A stretch of 64,000 bases of DNA, taken from NCBI GenBank assembly GCA_902613795.1, contig CACMIP010000001.1, forward strand, positions 416,087 to 480,086, given 5' to 3'. The notes beneath the pieces were generated by a model. That model was not told where the DNA came from, ran no database searches, and saw only the letters and a program-made list of their open reading frames with translations. Below are positions 37,018 to 45,966 of this stretch, piece after piece. The DNA comes from an uncultured OCS116 cluster bacterium. Its GTDB lineage: Bacteria > Pseudomonadota > Alphaproteobacteria > Rhizobiales > TMED25. The first letter of the stretch is position 1. The number at the start of each line of letters is the position of its first letter. The translations under genes and the position numbers were made by a program.

Positions 37018-38001
37018 ATAGATATGCACACCCATGTAGCACCTAGACAAGCTATAAAAATTGCAGAAAGTGGAGGAAAATGGCATGGTGTAGAATTTTA
37101 TCGTGATAAAAATGATAAGCTCACAACATCCTATGGTGATCTAAAGATGTCCCTGCCATGGCCAAAAAAAATGGAAACGCCAGATGAAAGACTCAATTCC
37201 ATGGACGCTCGTAAAATTGATATGCATATATTGAGCATTAGCCCTCTTATGCATTGGCACGGTCTGGATAATACAAATGCAGTAGCGTACGCAAAAGATG
37301 TTAATGATGACATATCAGACTATGCAAGCATTAATGGGAACAGATTTAAATCATTCTGTTTTTTACCACTACAAGATCCTAAAGCATCGGTAATTGAACT
37401 TGAAAGATGTGTAAATTCAAAAAAGATGCTGGGTGCTATGGTTGCAACAAATGTAAATGGAATGGATTGGGATGATAAAGAGTTATATCCGGTTTTAGAA
37501 GCTGCCAATGATTTAAAATGTCTAATTTTTTTTCACCCCACACGGGGTAGAGCAGACTCATGGCTAAAGAATTATCATTTAAGAAATCTTATTGGTAATC
37601 CATTGGAAACAACGGCAGCTATGGGATCTATTATTTTTGGGGGGATTTTAGATAAACTTCCTGACCTCAACCTATGTTTTGCTCATGCTGGGGGATTTAT
37701 TCGCCAAGGCATAGGTAGATTTGATCATGGGTACAGAGTTAGGGAAGAAGCAAAAGAAAATATTTCTAACTTACCGTCTTCTTATCTAAAAAATTTTTAT
37801 TATGACACCATAACACACTCGGAAAGCGGTCTCAGAAATCTAATTGATATTGTTGGCATAGATAAAATATTTTTAGGAAGTGACTACCCGGCTGATATGG
37901 GTGAACCTTATCCAGTTGACTTTGTAAGTAATTGTCAGTCTTTATCAAAGGAAGAAAAAAATAAAATCTTCAGTGAAAACATATCAAGATTTATAAAATA
38001 G
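37006..38001 (+). CDS. ACMSD-type amidohydrolase
   Basis: Metal-dependent hydrolase/decarboxylase of the amidohydrolase-2 family (PF04909), which holds 2-amino-3-carboxymuconate-6-semialdehyde and resorcylate decarboxylases. Metal-site residues: DMHTH near the N-terminus, FFHPT around 178, CFAHAGG around 227 and LGSDYP around 290. About 331 aa. It opens the accessory block behind rpoN and is followed 10 nt later by a CMD-like gene. Substrate unknown; an aromatic or muconate-type carboxylate is a reasonable inference. Confidence 0.87.
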   Translation: MTMTIDMHTHVAPRQAIKIAESGGKWHGVEFYRDKNDKLTTSYGDLKMSLPWPKKMETPDERLNSMDARKIDMHILSISPLMHWHGLDNTNAVAYAKDVNDDISDYASINGNRFKSFCFLPLQDPKASVIELERCVNSKKMLGAMVATNVNGMDWDDKELYPVLEAANDLKCLIFFHPTRGRADSWLKNYHLRNLIGNPLETTAAMGSIIFGGILDKLPDLNLCFAHAGGFIRQGIGRFDHGYRVREEAKENISNLPSSYLKNFYYDTITHSESGLRNLIDIVGIDKIFLGSDYPADMGEPYPVDFVSNCQSLSKEEKNKIFSENISRFIK

Positions 38002-38011
38002 GAAACTTACA

Positions 38012-38422
38012 ATGAAAAGAAAAGAAAAGAATGAAAAAAACAGCAAGCTTGCTGAGGCATTCGCCGAAAGAAGGAGTCATGTATACCCTGCGCATGAATG
38101 GTTAGCTGAAAAATTTCCAGAATATGTTCAAATTATGCTTGATTTAGATTTTGAAATAAGACAAAAAACAAAAATTTACGATGAGAAGATGCATGAGCTT
38201 TTCCACATAATTGCACTTGCAGTTAAAGGCTCCAATCCTCATAATCAACCACATCTTAAAGCGCACATAAAGAAAGGTTTAAAATTGGGTTTGAAACCTG
38301 AAGAGATTGCCGAAGCATTAATGGTTTGTGTGAATCCTGGAGGCGCAATGGTCCTAACTTACAGCGTCACATGTATGCTTGAAGCCCTTGAAGAATTGAA
38401 GGAAGAAGGTTGGCAAGGATAA
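38012..38422 (+). CDS. Carboxymuconolactone decarboxylase (AhpD-like) family protein
   Basis: 136-aa all-helical protein of the CMD fold: ELFHIIALAVKGSNPHNQPHLKAHIKKGLKLGLKPEEIAEALMVCVNPGGAMVLTY. The CxxC of redox-active AhpD-type members is missing (NPHNQPH in its place), so it is unlikely to be a peroxidase. Paired with the ACMSD-like gene, 10 nt apart, suggesting a two-step ring-cleavage-product pathway. Ends 9 nt before a convergent oxidoreductase gene. Confidence 0.82.
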   Translation: MKRKEKNEKNSKLAEAFAERRSHVYPAHEWLAEKFPEYVQIMLDLDFEIRQKTKIYDEKMHELFHIIALAVKGSNPHNQPHLKAHIKKGLKLGLKPEEIAEALMVCVNPGGAMVLTYSVTCMLEALEELKEEGWQG

Positions 38423-38431
38423 AATAGGAAA

Positions 38432-39535
38432 CTAAATGTTAGCCAAAGGCACCGGTTGGCCTGTTTCTGATGCTTCTGCCATAGCAAGAGTTACAGCCAA
38501 AGTTTGCCGAGCCTCTTTTGCTGTTGTGAGATGGCATTTCGCTCCTGTTGATTGTGAGTCAAGCCATTCTTTTGTTTCATCTGCTATACGACCGAACATA
38601 ATTCCATCTGCCCACTCACCAGAGGATCTACTACCCAAAAATGCTAAGTTTAATTTTTGATCGGGAGCATAAGCATTGCTGTATCCATGTTCAGAATACA
38701 TAATTTGATCTCGGTGATCATCATCTATTAGTATAACACCATCCCGACCCATTACTTCAAGCCGAACACTTTGTCCTGTTGTTGGGAAGCCTCCCGGTAA
38801 GGCATAGCATATATCAAATGAAAAAACGGCTCCGGTTGAATATTTTACCATTGTTAAACTAATATCATCAACATCAAATCCTTGGTTTCTGAAGATAGTT
38901 CCATGACCCATTGCCTGAACTTCTACTGGTGAAACATCGGGACCAAGACACCACCCAATATAATCAACGTTATAGGTAATAATATCCAATATTGGTGTTG
39001 CCTCTGGACATCTTTTAAGAATTTCAAGCATATTTGTTCTCGTGTTATAAACACGTGTCATACCACCTAGTATTGGACCAAGTTTTCCTTTCGAAATTTC
39101 ATCATGTGCCACAAAATATTTTTGAAGAAATCGCTGGGAATAACCAATCCTCAGATCAACACCTTTTTCTTGAGCTAATTTTGATAACCGGTCACCATCG
39201 TCTATTGTCAGGGCGAGTGGCTTTTCAACTAATACCGACTTGCCTGCCATAATTGCAGCTTCAACCGAGTCCCTGTGTTGATCTTCGGGCGTTGATACAA
39301 TAACTACATCAACTCTTGGGTCATTAATTAATTCTAAATTATCCGTTGAATATCCATTTGCCTTTGATATTTCGGCTAATTTTCTTGCTTGATCTTCATT
39401 GACGTCACCAACAACAAGATAGCTAACTGCAGGATGAAGAGATGCTAATCTTGCCCTGTGCGAGCCCATTCTTCCGGAACCCACTACAGCAACGCCTAAT
39501 TGGCGCTTTTTGAACTCATTGCCTGAGAGGATCAT
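38432..39535 (-). CDS. Gfo/Idh/MocA family oxidoreductase (1)
   Basis: NAD(P)-dependent sugar/polyol-type dehydrogenase, 367 aa. Rossmann motif VAVVGSGRMGSHRA at about 16-29, DVVIVSTPEDQH, and EKPLALTIDDG with the catalytic Lys in EKP. The C-terminal beta-sheet domain carries the substrate site; substrate not identifiable. Its ATG overlaps the stop of the upstream TauD-like gene by 4 nt (ATGA), forming a minus-strand operon Gfo-TerC-TauD-Gfo. Confidence 0.88.
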   Translation of the reverse strand: MILSGNEFKKRQLGVAVVGSGRMGSHRARLASLHPAVSYLVVGDVNEDQARKLAEISKANGYSTDNLELINDPRVDVVIVSTPEDQHRDSVEAAIMAGKSVLVEKPLALTIDDGDRLSKLAQEKGVDLRIGYSQRFLQKYFVAHDEISKGKLGPILGGMTRVYNTRTNMLEILKRCPEATPILDIITYNVDYIGWCLGPDVSPVEVQAMGHGTIFRNQGFDVDDISLTMVKYSTGAVFSFDICYALPGGFPTTGQSVRLEVMGRDGVILIDDDHRDQIMYSEHGYSNAYAPDQKLNLAFLGSRSSGEWADGIMFGRIADETKEWLDSQSTGAKCHLTTAKEARQTLAVTLAMAEASETGQPVPLANI

Positions 39536-40557
39536 GCAACTTCTTTCTTTGGAATCCCACCCCTCTCAACATAAGAGTATCTCTCCATTAAGTCTGGCGC
39601 TAAAGCTCTTCTGAATTCTTTTGGGAATGAAATCCACATTCTAAGTAGATGCCTTTTAAGCTTTGGATCCTCATGATCTATAAAGTCCTCTCTGGCATGT
39701 AATATCTGATGATTATTGATAAATTGTATATCACCTTCGTGAAAATCCATAGAAAGACGAAGTGACTCGCGCTCGCCAATTTCTTGGACAACATCGAGTG
39801 CCTCTCTTTGCATTTCTGTTAACCCAAGATGCTCACCGTGGCGCGTGACTGACTCAAAAAAAGCTCGTGATGTAAGACGAGATGTCAGCTTTCCACCAAA
39901 ATGACTGTACATTGGGCAAGTGTACCATGGTTGTTCACCTTCAGGATTTTCACCTCTCCAATCAAGATTAAAAGGACTATGCAGTATATCTATAAGGTCA
40001 GGTCTCTCTTCCCTAATAACATTATGAATTGTTAGCGCTGACACTAGGAAGCTTGCGCCTCCTTTCTTTGCTTTTCTTTGACAAAATAAGCCCACAACAT
40101 CAACAGGCAACTGATCTGAATGAAAATCCATTTTCAATGTAGTTTGATAGAGTCTTGTGGTAGGGTCAGACATCTTTTTCCCCTCATCAGTCACATGTCC
40201 AAGCAGATGTCCTCTTGTATTTTGCGATACAGGCCGGCCTAAATACAAACCAATACCCCAATAAATTAATTCGCACTCTAGATCTGTGTACCTATCACGA
40301 TCAATGCCTCTCAACAGAACAAATCCCAGTTGATTTTCCAAAACATCATATAAAGAGGTAATCTTTTTTGAGAGCGTTGGTAGACTGAAGTCTTCTTTGT
40401 TAAATGGTATACTTAAATTTCGTTCTTTTACCGATTGAAGCGCGCTATGTATTTCTTCAAGTTCCACTTCATCTAAATGTATCAACCATTCACTTGAATT
40501 TTGAATATCAGGACCAAACCATGCAGCCCTCTCATTAATAAGACCATCATATACCAT
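39532..40557 (-). CDS. TauD/TfdA family Fe(II)/2-oxoglutarate dioxygenase
   Basis: Non-haem iron oxygenase, 341 aa. The facial triad is visible as H-x-D in MDFHSDQ (about residue 134-140) and the distal His in NNHQILHARE (about 292); HLLRMW supplies the 2-oxoglutarate-binding Arg. The N-terminal GPDIQNSSEWLIHLDEVELEEI places it in the large group of TauD-like proteins not specific for taurine. Its ATG directly follows the TerC stop (TAGATG), implying coupled translation. Confidence 0.86.
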   Translation of the reverse strand: MVYDGLINERAAWFGPDIQNSSEWLIHLDEVELEEIHSALQSVKERNLSIPFNKEDFSLPTLSKKITSLYDVLENQLGFVLLRGIDRDRYTDLECELIYWGIGLYLGRPVSQNTRGHLLGHVTDEGKKMSDPTTRLYQTTLKMDFHSDQLPVDVVGLFCQRKAKKGGASFLVSALTIHNVIREERPDLIDILHSPFNLDWRGENPEGEQPWYTCPMYSHFGGKLTSRLTSRAFFESVTRHGEHLGLTEMQREALDVVQEIGERESLRLSMDFHEGDIQFINNHQILHAREDFIDHEDPKLKRHLLRMWISFPKEFRRALAPDLMERYSYVERGGIPKKEVA

Positions 40558-41250
40558 CTAATTACTTCCTTTTTCTCTAAACTTCGAAATAAAATATGAA
40601 CAAGCAACAACAATCATAGCACACGCGATTGATGCTTGTAAAATATTATCCTTTGTGACGAATGGCAATAAACCTTGGGTACCAATGTCCGTGAAAAGTA
40701 AATGCCCAGCAATCCACCCGAGTAGAGCCCCACCAAACCATATCAAAATTGGTAATTTCGTAAATACCCTCAGCAGAAATGCACTACCGATGAATAGCAA
40801 AGGAATGGAAAATAATATTCCAAAAATAATTAAAATTACCGATCCATGAGCTGCAGCAGCTACAGCAAGTACATTATCCAAACTCATTGCTGCATCTGCG
40901 ATCGCGATAGTTAAGATAACCTTCCATAAAGTCTTAGCCTCGCCATGCTCTGGCTGATCACTCTCTTTTTCTGGCAATATCAGCTTTATTGCAATCCACA
41001 GTAATAAGATACCGCCAACTGTTCTGATGTAGGGCATGTCAAGAATCAGAGTGATTATGCTTGCAAAAAATATTCTTAAAATAATTGCAGTTGCAACTCC
41101 AAAAACCATGCCAATTTTCTTCTGATGTTCAGGCAACCCTCGGCATGCAAGGGCAATAACAATGGCATTATCCCCGCTCAATATTAAATCAATCCATATA
41201 ATTTGGAGAATTGGAATTAAATCAATATTTGAAAGTATATTCTGTATCAT
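40558..41250 (-). CDS. TerC/YjbE family integral membrane protein
   Basis: 230 aa with about seven hydrophobic helices. Conserved intramembrane acidic motifs IDLILSGDNAIVIALACRGLP (about 20-40) and IAIADAAMSLDNVLAVAAAAHGS (about 115-137) define the TerC superfamily, members of which export Mn2+ or are linked to tellurite resistance. It sits between a Gfo/Idh gene and the dioxygenase and shares a TAGATG junction with the latter, an unexpected partner; a role in metal supply or efflux for the iron-dependent enzyme is only speculation. Confidence 0.88.
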   Translation of the reverse strand: MIQNILSNIDLIPILQIIWIDLILSGDNAIVIALACRGLPEHQKKIGMVFGVATAIILRIFFASIITLILDMPYIRTVGGILLLWIAIKLILPEKESDQPEHGEAKTLWKVILTIAIADAAMSLDNVLAVAAAAHGSVILIIFGILFSIPLLFIGSAFLLRVFTKLPILIWFGGALLGWIAGHLLFTDIGTQGLLPFVTKDNILQASIACAMIVVACSYFISKFREKGSN

Positions 41251-41274
41251 TTAATTATGAGATATACCATCGCA

Positions 41275-42324
41275 TTATACAAAATCATTTCTTGGTAAAG
41301 ACACAGGCTCACCAAGCTTCACAGACATATCTGCAGCTTGAGATACTTGCATAACTAACTTTGCCTCTTCACCCGAGATCATAACAGGATGATCAAAAAC
41401 TATTGCACTCAAGAAGTGATTAATCTCTTCGTGCATTGAACCTGCAAAAACATGATCTATCTGCTCACCAGGCATGGATGACATTGGATATTGTATGCCG
41501 TCCTTAATCGTACTCAACTGAATATCTTTATGAGAGTCATCTATTGTTAGTGTCCCCTCCGTTCCAACAATCTCAATAAATGCCTGTACATAATTTGGAG
41601 TGTGAGGAGGTAGAATCCAACCAATACCAACAGTTATAGTTGTTCCATCATCCATTGTTATCATGCACCACTGATGATCGGGGTTGTTGCTATTCTTTGA
41701 AAATAGCTTACCTGATGTTTGAGAGTAAACCCTTACAGGTTTTCTTGGCTGCATTGCCCAAAGTATGTAATCAAAATCATGAACTCCAGCGATAGATGCA
41801 GGCGATAGATCGGATCGACCGGTTATCTTCATTCCTAATTCTCGTGTAGAATGGCGTGATATTAAACAAGTTACAGGATCCCCGATCAAACCACCTTTTA
41901 GTGCTTTGTTCATATACGCATATCTGGGATCAAATCTTCGTGAATATCCAATCGTTAATTTTAAATTATTTTTTTTTGCTAATTGGAGCGCCTCATCTGC
42001 TTCTTTTATGGTTGGAGCAAGTGGTTTTTCAACAAATACGTGTTTTCCTCTCTCAAGGCACTCCATCACTAGAGGAAATCGTTTTGTCTCAGGAGTCATT
42101 GATATTACAATCGCATCAACGCCATTATCATCAACGAGATCTTGCCAGTTATCAGTAATTATGTCAGGTTCAAGTTCAGCTTGCAGCTCTTGCTGCCTTT
42201 TCTCGTCAATTTCTGCAATATATAATTTATCAACAATCGGATTTTTCTTCACGGCAGTGGCCCGAATTCCACCAACCCATCCAACACCAACAACACCTAC
42301 ATTTATTTGATTGATTTTCGCCAT
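41275..42324 (-). CDS. Gfo/Idh/MocA family oxidoreductase (2)
   Basis: 349-aa Rossmann dehydrogenase: VGVVGVGWVGGIRATA at 8-23, IVISMTPETKRF, and FVEKPLAPTIKEAD with the catalytic Lys. Distinct in sequence from the two other family members in this block. First gene of the minus-strand set, divergent from the MmgE/PrpD gene across about 130 nt that should hold the control region for both directions. Confidence 0.88.
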   Translation of the reverse strand: MAKINQINVGVVGVGWVGGIRATAVKKNPIVDKLYIAEIDEKRQQELQAELEPDIITDNWQDLVDDNGVDAIVISMTPETKRFPLVMECLERGKHVFVEKPLAPTIKEADEALQLAKKNNLKLTIGYSRRFDPRYAYMNKALKGGLIGDPVTCLISRHSTRELGMKITGRSDLSPASIAGVHDFDYILWAMQPRKPVRVYSQTSGKLFSKNSNNPDHQWCMITMDDGTTITVGIGWILPPHTPNYVQAFIEIVGTEGTLTIDDSHKDIQLSTIKDGIQYPMSSMPGEQIDHVFAGSMHEEINHFLSAIVFDHPVMISGEEAKLVMQVSQAADMSVKLGEPVSLPRNDFV

Positions 42325-42454
42325 AAAATATACTTAACAACAAATATTTAGCAACATCAAGCCTAAAGATATATTCCTTATTGGTATTGACAGATCATCT
42401 ATTATTAGTAACCTATTATACTTGATCAAAGATATACAGCGAGGGAGACAAAAA

Positions 42455-43837
42455 ATGGATATCGCAAGACAATACGCTGAGTATGCCAAAAATTTAGATT
42501 ATAATGACCTGCCCGAAGAAGTAATATTGCATGTTAAAAAAGCAGTACTAGACATCATGGGTAATGATATTGGTGGCTACGAATGGATGGAATCAGGGCC
42601 ATCAATTATAGATGGTATAAGGGTAATTAATAGAGGTAATGGCGGCGCAACTGTCCTTGCAACAGGTGAGAGCATGGCTCCTGAATGGGCTTCTTTCGCA
42701 AATGCTTCGATGGCTCACAGCCTTGATTATGACAATCACCACGCCAAAGGAGTTATTCACGCTGGCGGTTCAGTTGTAAATTGCGCTCTCGCTGCTGCCG
42801 AAGAAAATAATTCTAATGGAAAAGAACTTATCGTCTCCGTGGTGATAGGCTACGAAATTGCCTGCAGGCTTGCAATGGCATTGGGACCTCACTCCTCACA
42901 TGAAATGGGATTTCATCCAACAGGTACCTGCGCAACATTTTCGGGCTCTGCTATAATTGGCCGAAATAGAAAAATGTCTGAGGATGAGATTGTAAATGCG
43001 ATGGGCTTGAATGGCTCCCAAGCGGCTGGATCCATGCAGTACGTGGTAAATGGAGCATGGAATAAGCGGACACATCCTGGTATAAATACTCACAGCAGTT
43101 TTATTGCAGCTACTTTGGCACAATCTGGTTTTATTGGCGCCGCTGAAGTTTTTGAGGGTAAGCAAGGATTTTTGCAAGGTTATGCTCTCAGACCAATTCC
43201 AGAAAATGCAACAAAAACACTTGGCAAGAGTTATGAAACTCTTGAGAATGCAATAAAGCCATTTCCTTTATGTCGATATAATCATCAAACACTTGACTTG
43301 GTAATTGATTATCAAAAAGAAAACAACATAGATACAAAAAAGATATCTTCAATCACTATTGATATGCCAAAATATGGCGTACAACTATGTGGTTCTCCCA
43401 TTGAGCAAAAAAGGAATCCGCAATCTCCTGTTGATGCACAATTTTCTGGTTGTTTTGCAGTTGCACTAGCGCTAACTCAGCAAAGAGCTGATATGACAAC
43501 CTTCACTGGTGCTCTTGATAGAGGATTATCGGATGAATTTAAAAGGCTTATGTCAATAACAAACATAGAGCAAGCCGATGACTTAGATGCCATTCATCCA
43601 GAGTTCTGGCCAGGAAGGGTCAAAATGATAATTGATGGTGATGAGGTTGAGCTCTATGGCAAACACATGCGCGGAGAAAGAGAGAGGCCAATGACCATTG
43701 AAGAAGTTCAGGATAAATTTAGAGATCTCAGCCCAAAGCATGATGAGAAAAATAGAAAGGAAGTTTTTGACGCAATAAATAATCTAGAAAACGCGTCGAT
43801 TGATGATCTTCTAGCACCACTAAGAAAAACTAGTTAA
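42455..43837 (+). CDS. MmgE/PrpD family protein
   Basis: 460-aa protein of the family containing 2-methylcitrate dehydratase, cis-aconitate decarboxylase and iminodisuccinate epimerase. Family blocks: LDIMGNDIGG, AHSLDYDNHHAKGVIHAGG (about 88-106), NGSQAAGSMQYVVNGAWNKRTHPG and FPLCRYNHQTLDLV. I prefer ATG 42455, preceded by GAGGGAGA, over an upstream TTG. Leads a forward operon with an enolase-superfamily enzyme and two dehydrogenases, which points to breakdown of a hydroxy- or sugar-acid. Confidence 0.87.
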   Translation: MDIARQYAEYAKNLDYNDLPEEVILHVKKAVLDIMGNDIGGYEWMESGPSIIDGIRVINRGNGGATVLATGESMAPEWASFANASMAHSLDYDNHHAKGVIHAGGSVVNCALAAAEENNSNGKELIVSVVIGYEIACRLAMALGPHSSHEMGFHPTGTCATFSGSAIIGRNRKMSEDEIVNAMGLNGSQAAGSMQYVVNGAWNKRTHPGINTHSSFIAATLAQSGFIGAAEVFEGKQGFLQGYALRPIPENATKTLGKSYETLENAIKPFPLCRYNHQTLDLVIDYQKENNIDTKKISSITIDMPKYGVQLCGSPIEQKRNPQSPVDAQFSGCFAVALALTQQRADMTTFTGALDRGLSDEFKRLMSITNIEQADDLDAIHPEFWPGRVKMIIDGDEVELYGKHMRGERERPMTIEEVQDKFRDLSPKHDEKNRKEVFDAINNLENASIDDLLAPLRKTS

Positions 43838-43863
43838 TTATTTAATTTAGGAGAATACAATAG

Positions 43864-44964
43864 ATGTTTAAAATTGCAAAAATTGAAGCTTGTGCTGTAG
43901 CTATACCATTAAAAATGCCGATAAAAATGTCAGGTATTTTAATAGAAACTTGCGATAACCTCATTGTTAAAGTAACAGATACTGAGGGAAATGTTGGCTG
44001 GGGAGAGGCTTCATCAGCGCCAACAATGACTGGAGAAACAGTTGAAGGGCTGGTGGCTGCAACCAATTTCATGGCGCAGCGGCTTGAAGGAACTGAGATA
44101 CAAGACCAAAATCAACTTGTCACAACCATCGAGCCTTTAATGGTTGCAAATCATAGTGCTAAATCTGCCATTGATGGAGCACTTTACGATCTTATCGGAA
44201 AGCACACCAATAAACCGATGTATGAGCTTCTTGGAGGCAAAAAAAGGGATCAAGCTCCAATGTTTTGGATGATTGCAGGGAGTAAGGATGAAATGGAATT
44301 AGCGCAAGCAAGAATAGATGAAGGATACATAGCCTTTAAAGTTAAGGTTGGTCCAAATCCTCCTGAATACGATCTTGAACGCTCGGAAAAATCAAGAAAA
44401 ATTTGTGGTGACAATGTTCATGTCTCAGCTGATGCAAACCAGGGATATAGCCCAGAGAATGCATTTATATTTGCCAAAGGCGCAGGTAATGCAGGCTTAG
44501 ATTTTTTTGAGCAACCAGTCCATGGACACGATATTAAGTCCATGAGCAAATGCGCAGAACTATGTGATGTTCCAATTGGTGCGGACGAGGGTATTCATTC
44601 CATCGAAGACATACAAAAACATTATGATGCAAGTGCAGCCATGGGCGGAAGTCTCAAGCTGATAAAGCTTGGAAGTGCTCAGGGAGTTATGGAAGGTGCA
44701 AGATTAATGCAGTCATTATCAATGTCAGTTAATTTGGCCGGTAAGACAGCCGATACTAGTATAGCAAGCGCTGCAATATCTCATTTAGCTGTTTCATTGC
44801 CAACACTAGAATGGGATGCAAGCGTTACAAATCAATATTTAACTGATGATATTGTCAAGAACCCAATACCGGTCGTTAATGGTCACATAGTAACTCCTGA
44901 CGGACCAGGTCTCGGTATCGAAGTGGATGAGAGTAAAATCGATCAATACAGAAGAGCTGTCTAA
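43864..44964 (+). CDS. Enolase-superfamily (MR/MLE) enzyme, muconate-lactonizing subgroup
   Basis: 366 aa. Acid/base Lys pair in FKVKVG (K-x-K, about 159-163), metal ligands in SADANQ (about 191), EQPV (about 217) and GADEG (about 241), and a lysine in LIKLGSAQG (about 266). The KxK...K arrangement indicates the MLE subgroup (muconate cycloisomerase, dipeptide epimerase, hydroxyproline-betaine epimerase and similar). Substrate not assignable. Preceded by TTAGGAGA; 26 nt after the PrpD-like gene. Confidence 0.86.
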   Translation: MFKIAKIEACAVAIPLKMPIKMSGILIETCDNLIVKVTDTEGNVGWGEASSAPTMTGETVEGLVAATNFMAQRLEGTEIQDQNQLVTTIEPLMVANHSAKSAIDGALYDLIGKHTNKPMYELLGGKKRDQAPMFWMIAGSKDEMELAQARIDEGYIAFKVKVGPNPPEYDLERSEKSRKICGDNVHVSADANQGYSPENAFIFAKGAGNAGLDFFEQPVHGHDIKSMSKCAELCDVPIGADEGIHSIEDIQKHYDASAAMGGSLKLIKLGSAQGVMEGARLMQSLSMSVNLAGKTADTSIASAAISHLAVSLPTLEWDASVTNQYLTDDIVKNPIPVVNGHIVTPDGPGLGIEVDESKIDQYRRAV

Positions 44965-44967
44965 GGT

Positions 44968-45966
44968 ATGGATACGGTAAATCTTGGAATAATTGGGCTT
45001 GGGAATTGGGGAAATAAGCTTGCGACATCGTTGCAAAAAATTCCAGAAGCAAATTTAATTTCATGCTTTGCTAGAACTCAGAAAAAGAGGGAGGACTTCG
45101 CAAATAAACATAACTGTGTTGCTAAGGAGAGCCTAGATCAGCTTCTTGAAGATAAGGATTTAGATGGGGTAATAATATCGACACCACACTCAACACATAA
45201 AGGCTTAATTCTCGAAGTTGCGAACTCGAAAAAACATATAATGGTTGAAAAACCTCTGACACTAAATAGCGATGACGCAAAAGTTTGTATTGATTGTGCC
45301 AAAAAAAATAATGTCTTTATACAAGTTGCTCACTATAGGCGCCTCTTGCCAGCCACTAGGCTTCTAAAAAAATATATTGAAGATGGTCGGCTTGGTAGAA
45401 TCCACCATTTTGAGTCAAATTTTAGCCGACCCTTCGGACCAGACCCAAATCGTCCATGGAGAGACTCGGAAGATGAAGCACCGGCTGGTGCATTTACTGC
45501 ATTAGGCGTTCACATGATTGATAATCTATTTTATCTTGGAGGAAATTTTGAAAAATTGTGTGCACTCAGCAGCATTCTTGATAATAGTTCCCCTTTAGAT
45601 GACATAACAACGGTAATGATTAAATATGAAAGCGGAGCGCATGCAGTAATTAACACGTCTCTTCGGCTTCCGTTTATAGCATCAATTTCAGCGCATGGCG
45701 ACAAAGGTTCCGCTTGGAGTCTCGCAGATGGCTCAAAGTTCTTATTCCAAGGTATCAATGAAGAGACGCAGACTGAAGTCACTGTCAATCAACTCGATGG
45801 AGTAATTGAGAATTTAAAAAATTTTTGCAGCTCAATAAAAACCTCAACTGTTCCTGAAACTTCAGGATATGAGGGACTCAAAGTTGTTCGGGCTTTAGAG
45901 GCAATAACTGAGTCTGTGGAAGCAAATAACTCTTTCATTGACATAAACCTGAAGAGGTGGTCGTGA
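44968..45966 (+). CDS. Gfo/Idh/MocA family oxidoreductase (3)
   Basis: 332 aa: LGIIGLGNWGNKLATSL at 6-22, GVIISTPHSTH, MVEKPLTLNSDDAK, then AHYRRLLPATRLLKKYI in the substrate domain. Third paralogue of this family within 7.5 kb. It begins 3 nt after the enolase-like gene and its 3' end overlaps the next gene. Confidence 0.88.
   Translation: MDTVNLGIIGLGNWGNKLATSLQKIPEANLISCFARTQKKREDFANKHNCVAKESLDQLLEDKDLDGVIISTPHSTHKGLILEVANSKKHIMVEKPLTLNSDDAKVCIDCAKKNNVFIQVAHYRRLLPATRLLKKYIEDGRLGRIHHFESNFSRPFGPDPNRPWRDSEDEAPAGAFTALGVHMIDNLFYLGGNFEKLCALSSILDNSSPLDDITTVMIKYESGAHAVINTSLRLPFIASISAHGDKGSAWSLADGSKFLFQGINEETQTEVTVNQLDGVIENLKNFCSSIKTSTVPETSGYEGLKVVRALEAITESVEANNSFIDINLKRWS

Noticed and set aside
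41856-42310. Overlapping plus-strand frames of 100 and 134 aa opposite the second Gfo/Idh gene
   Set aside because: Antisense shadows of a clearly conserved gene; compositionally odd translations.
42387-42419. TTGACA and TATTAT before the MmgE/PrpD gene as a sigma-70 promoter
   Set aside because: The spacing is 21 nt, too long for a standard promoter; both hexamers are likely by chance in AT-rich DNA.
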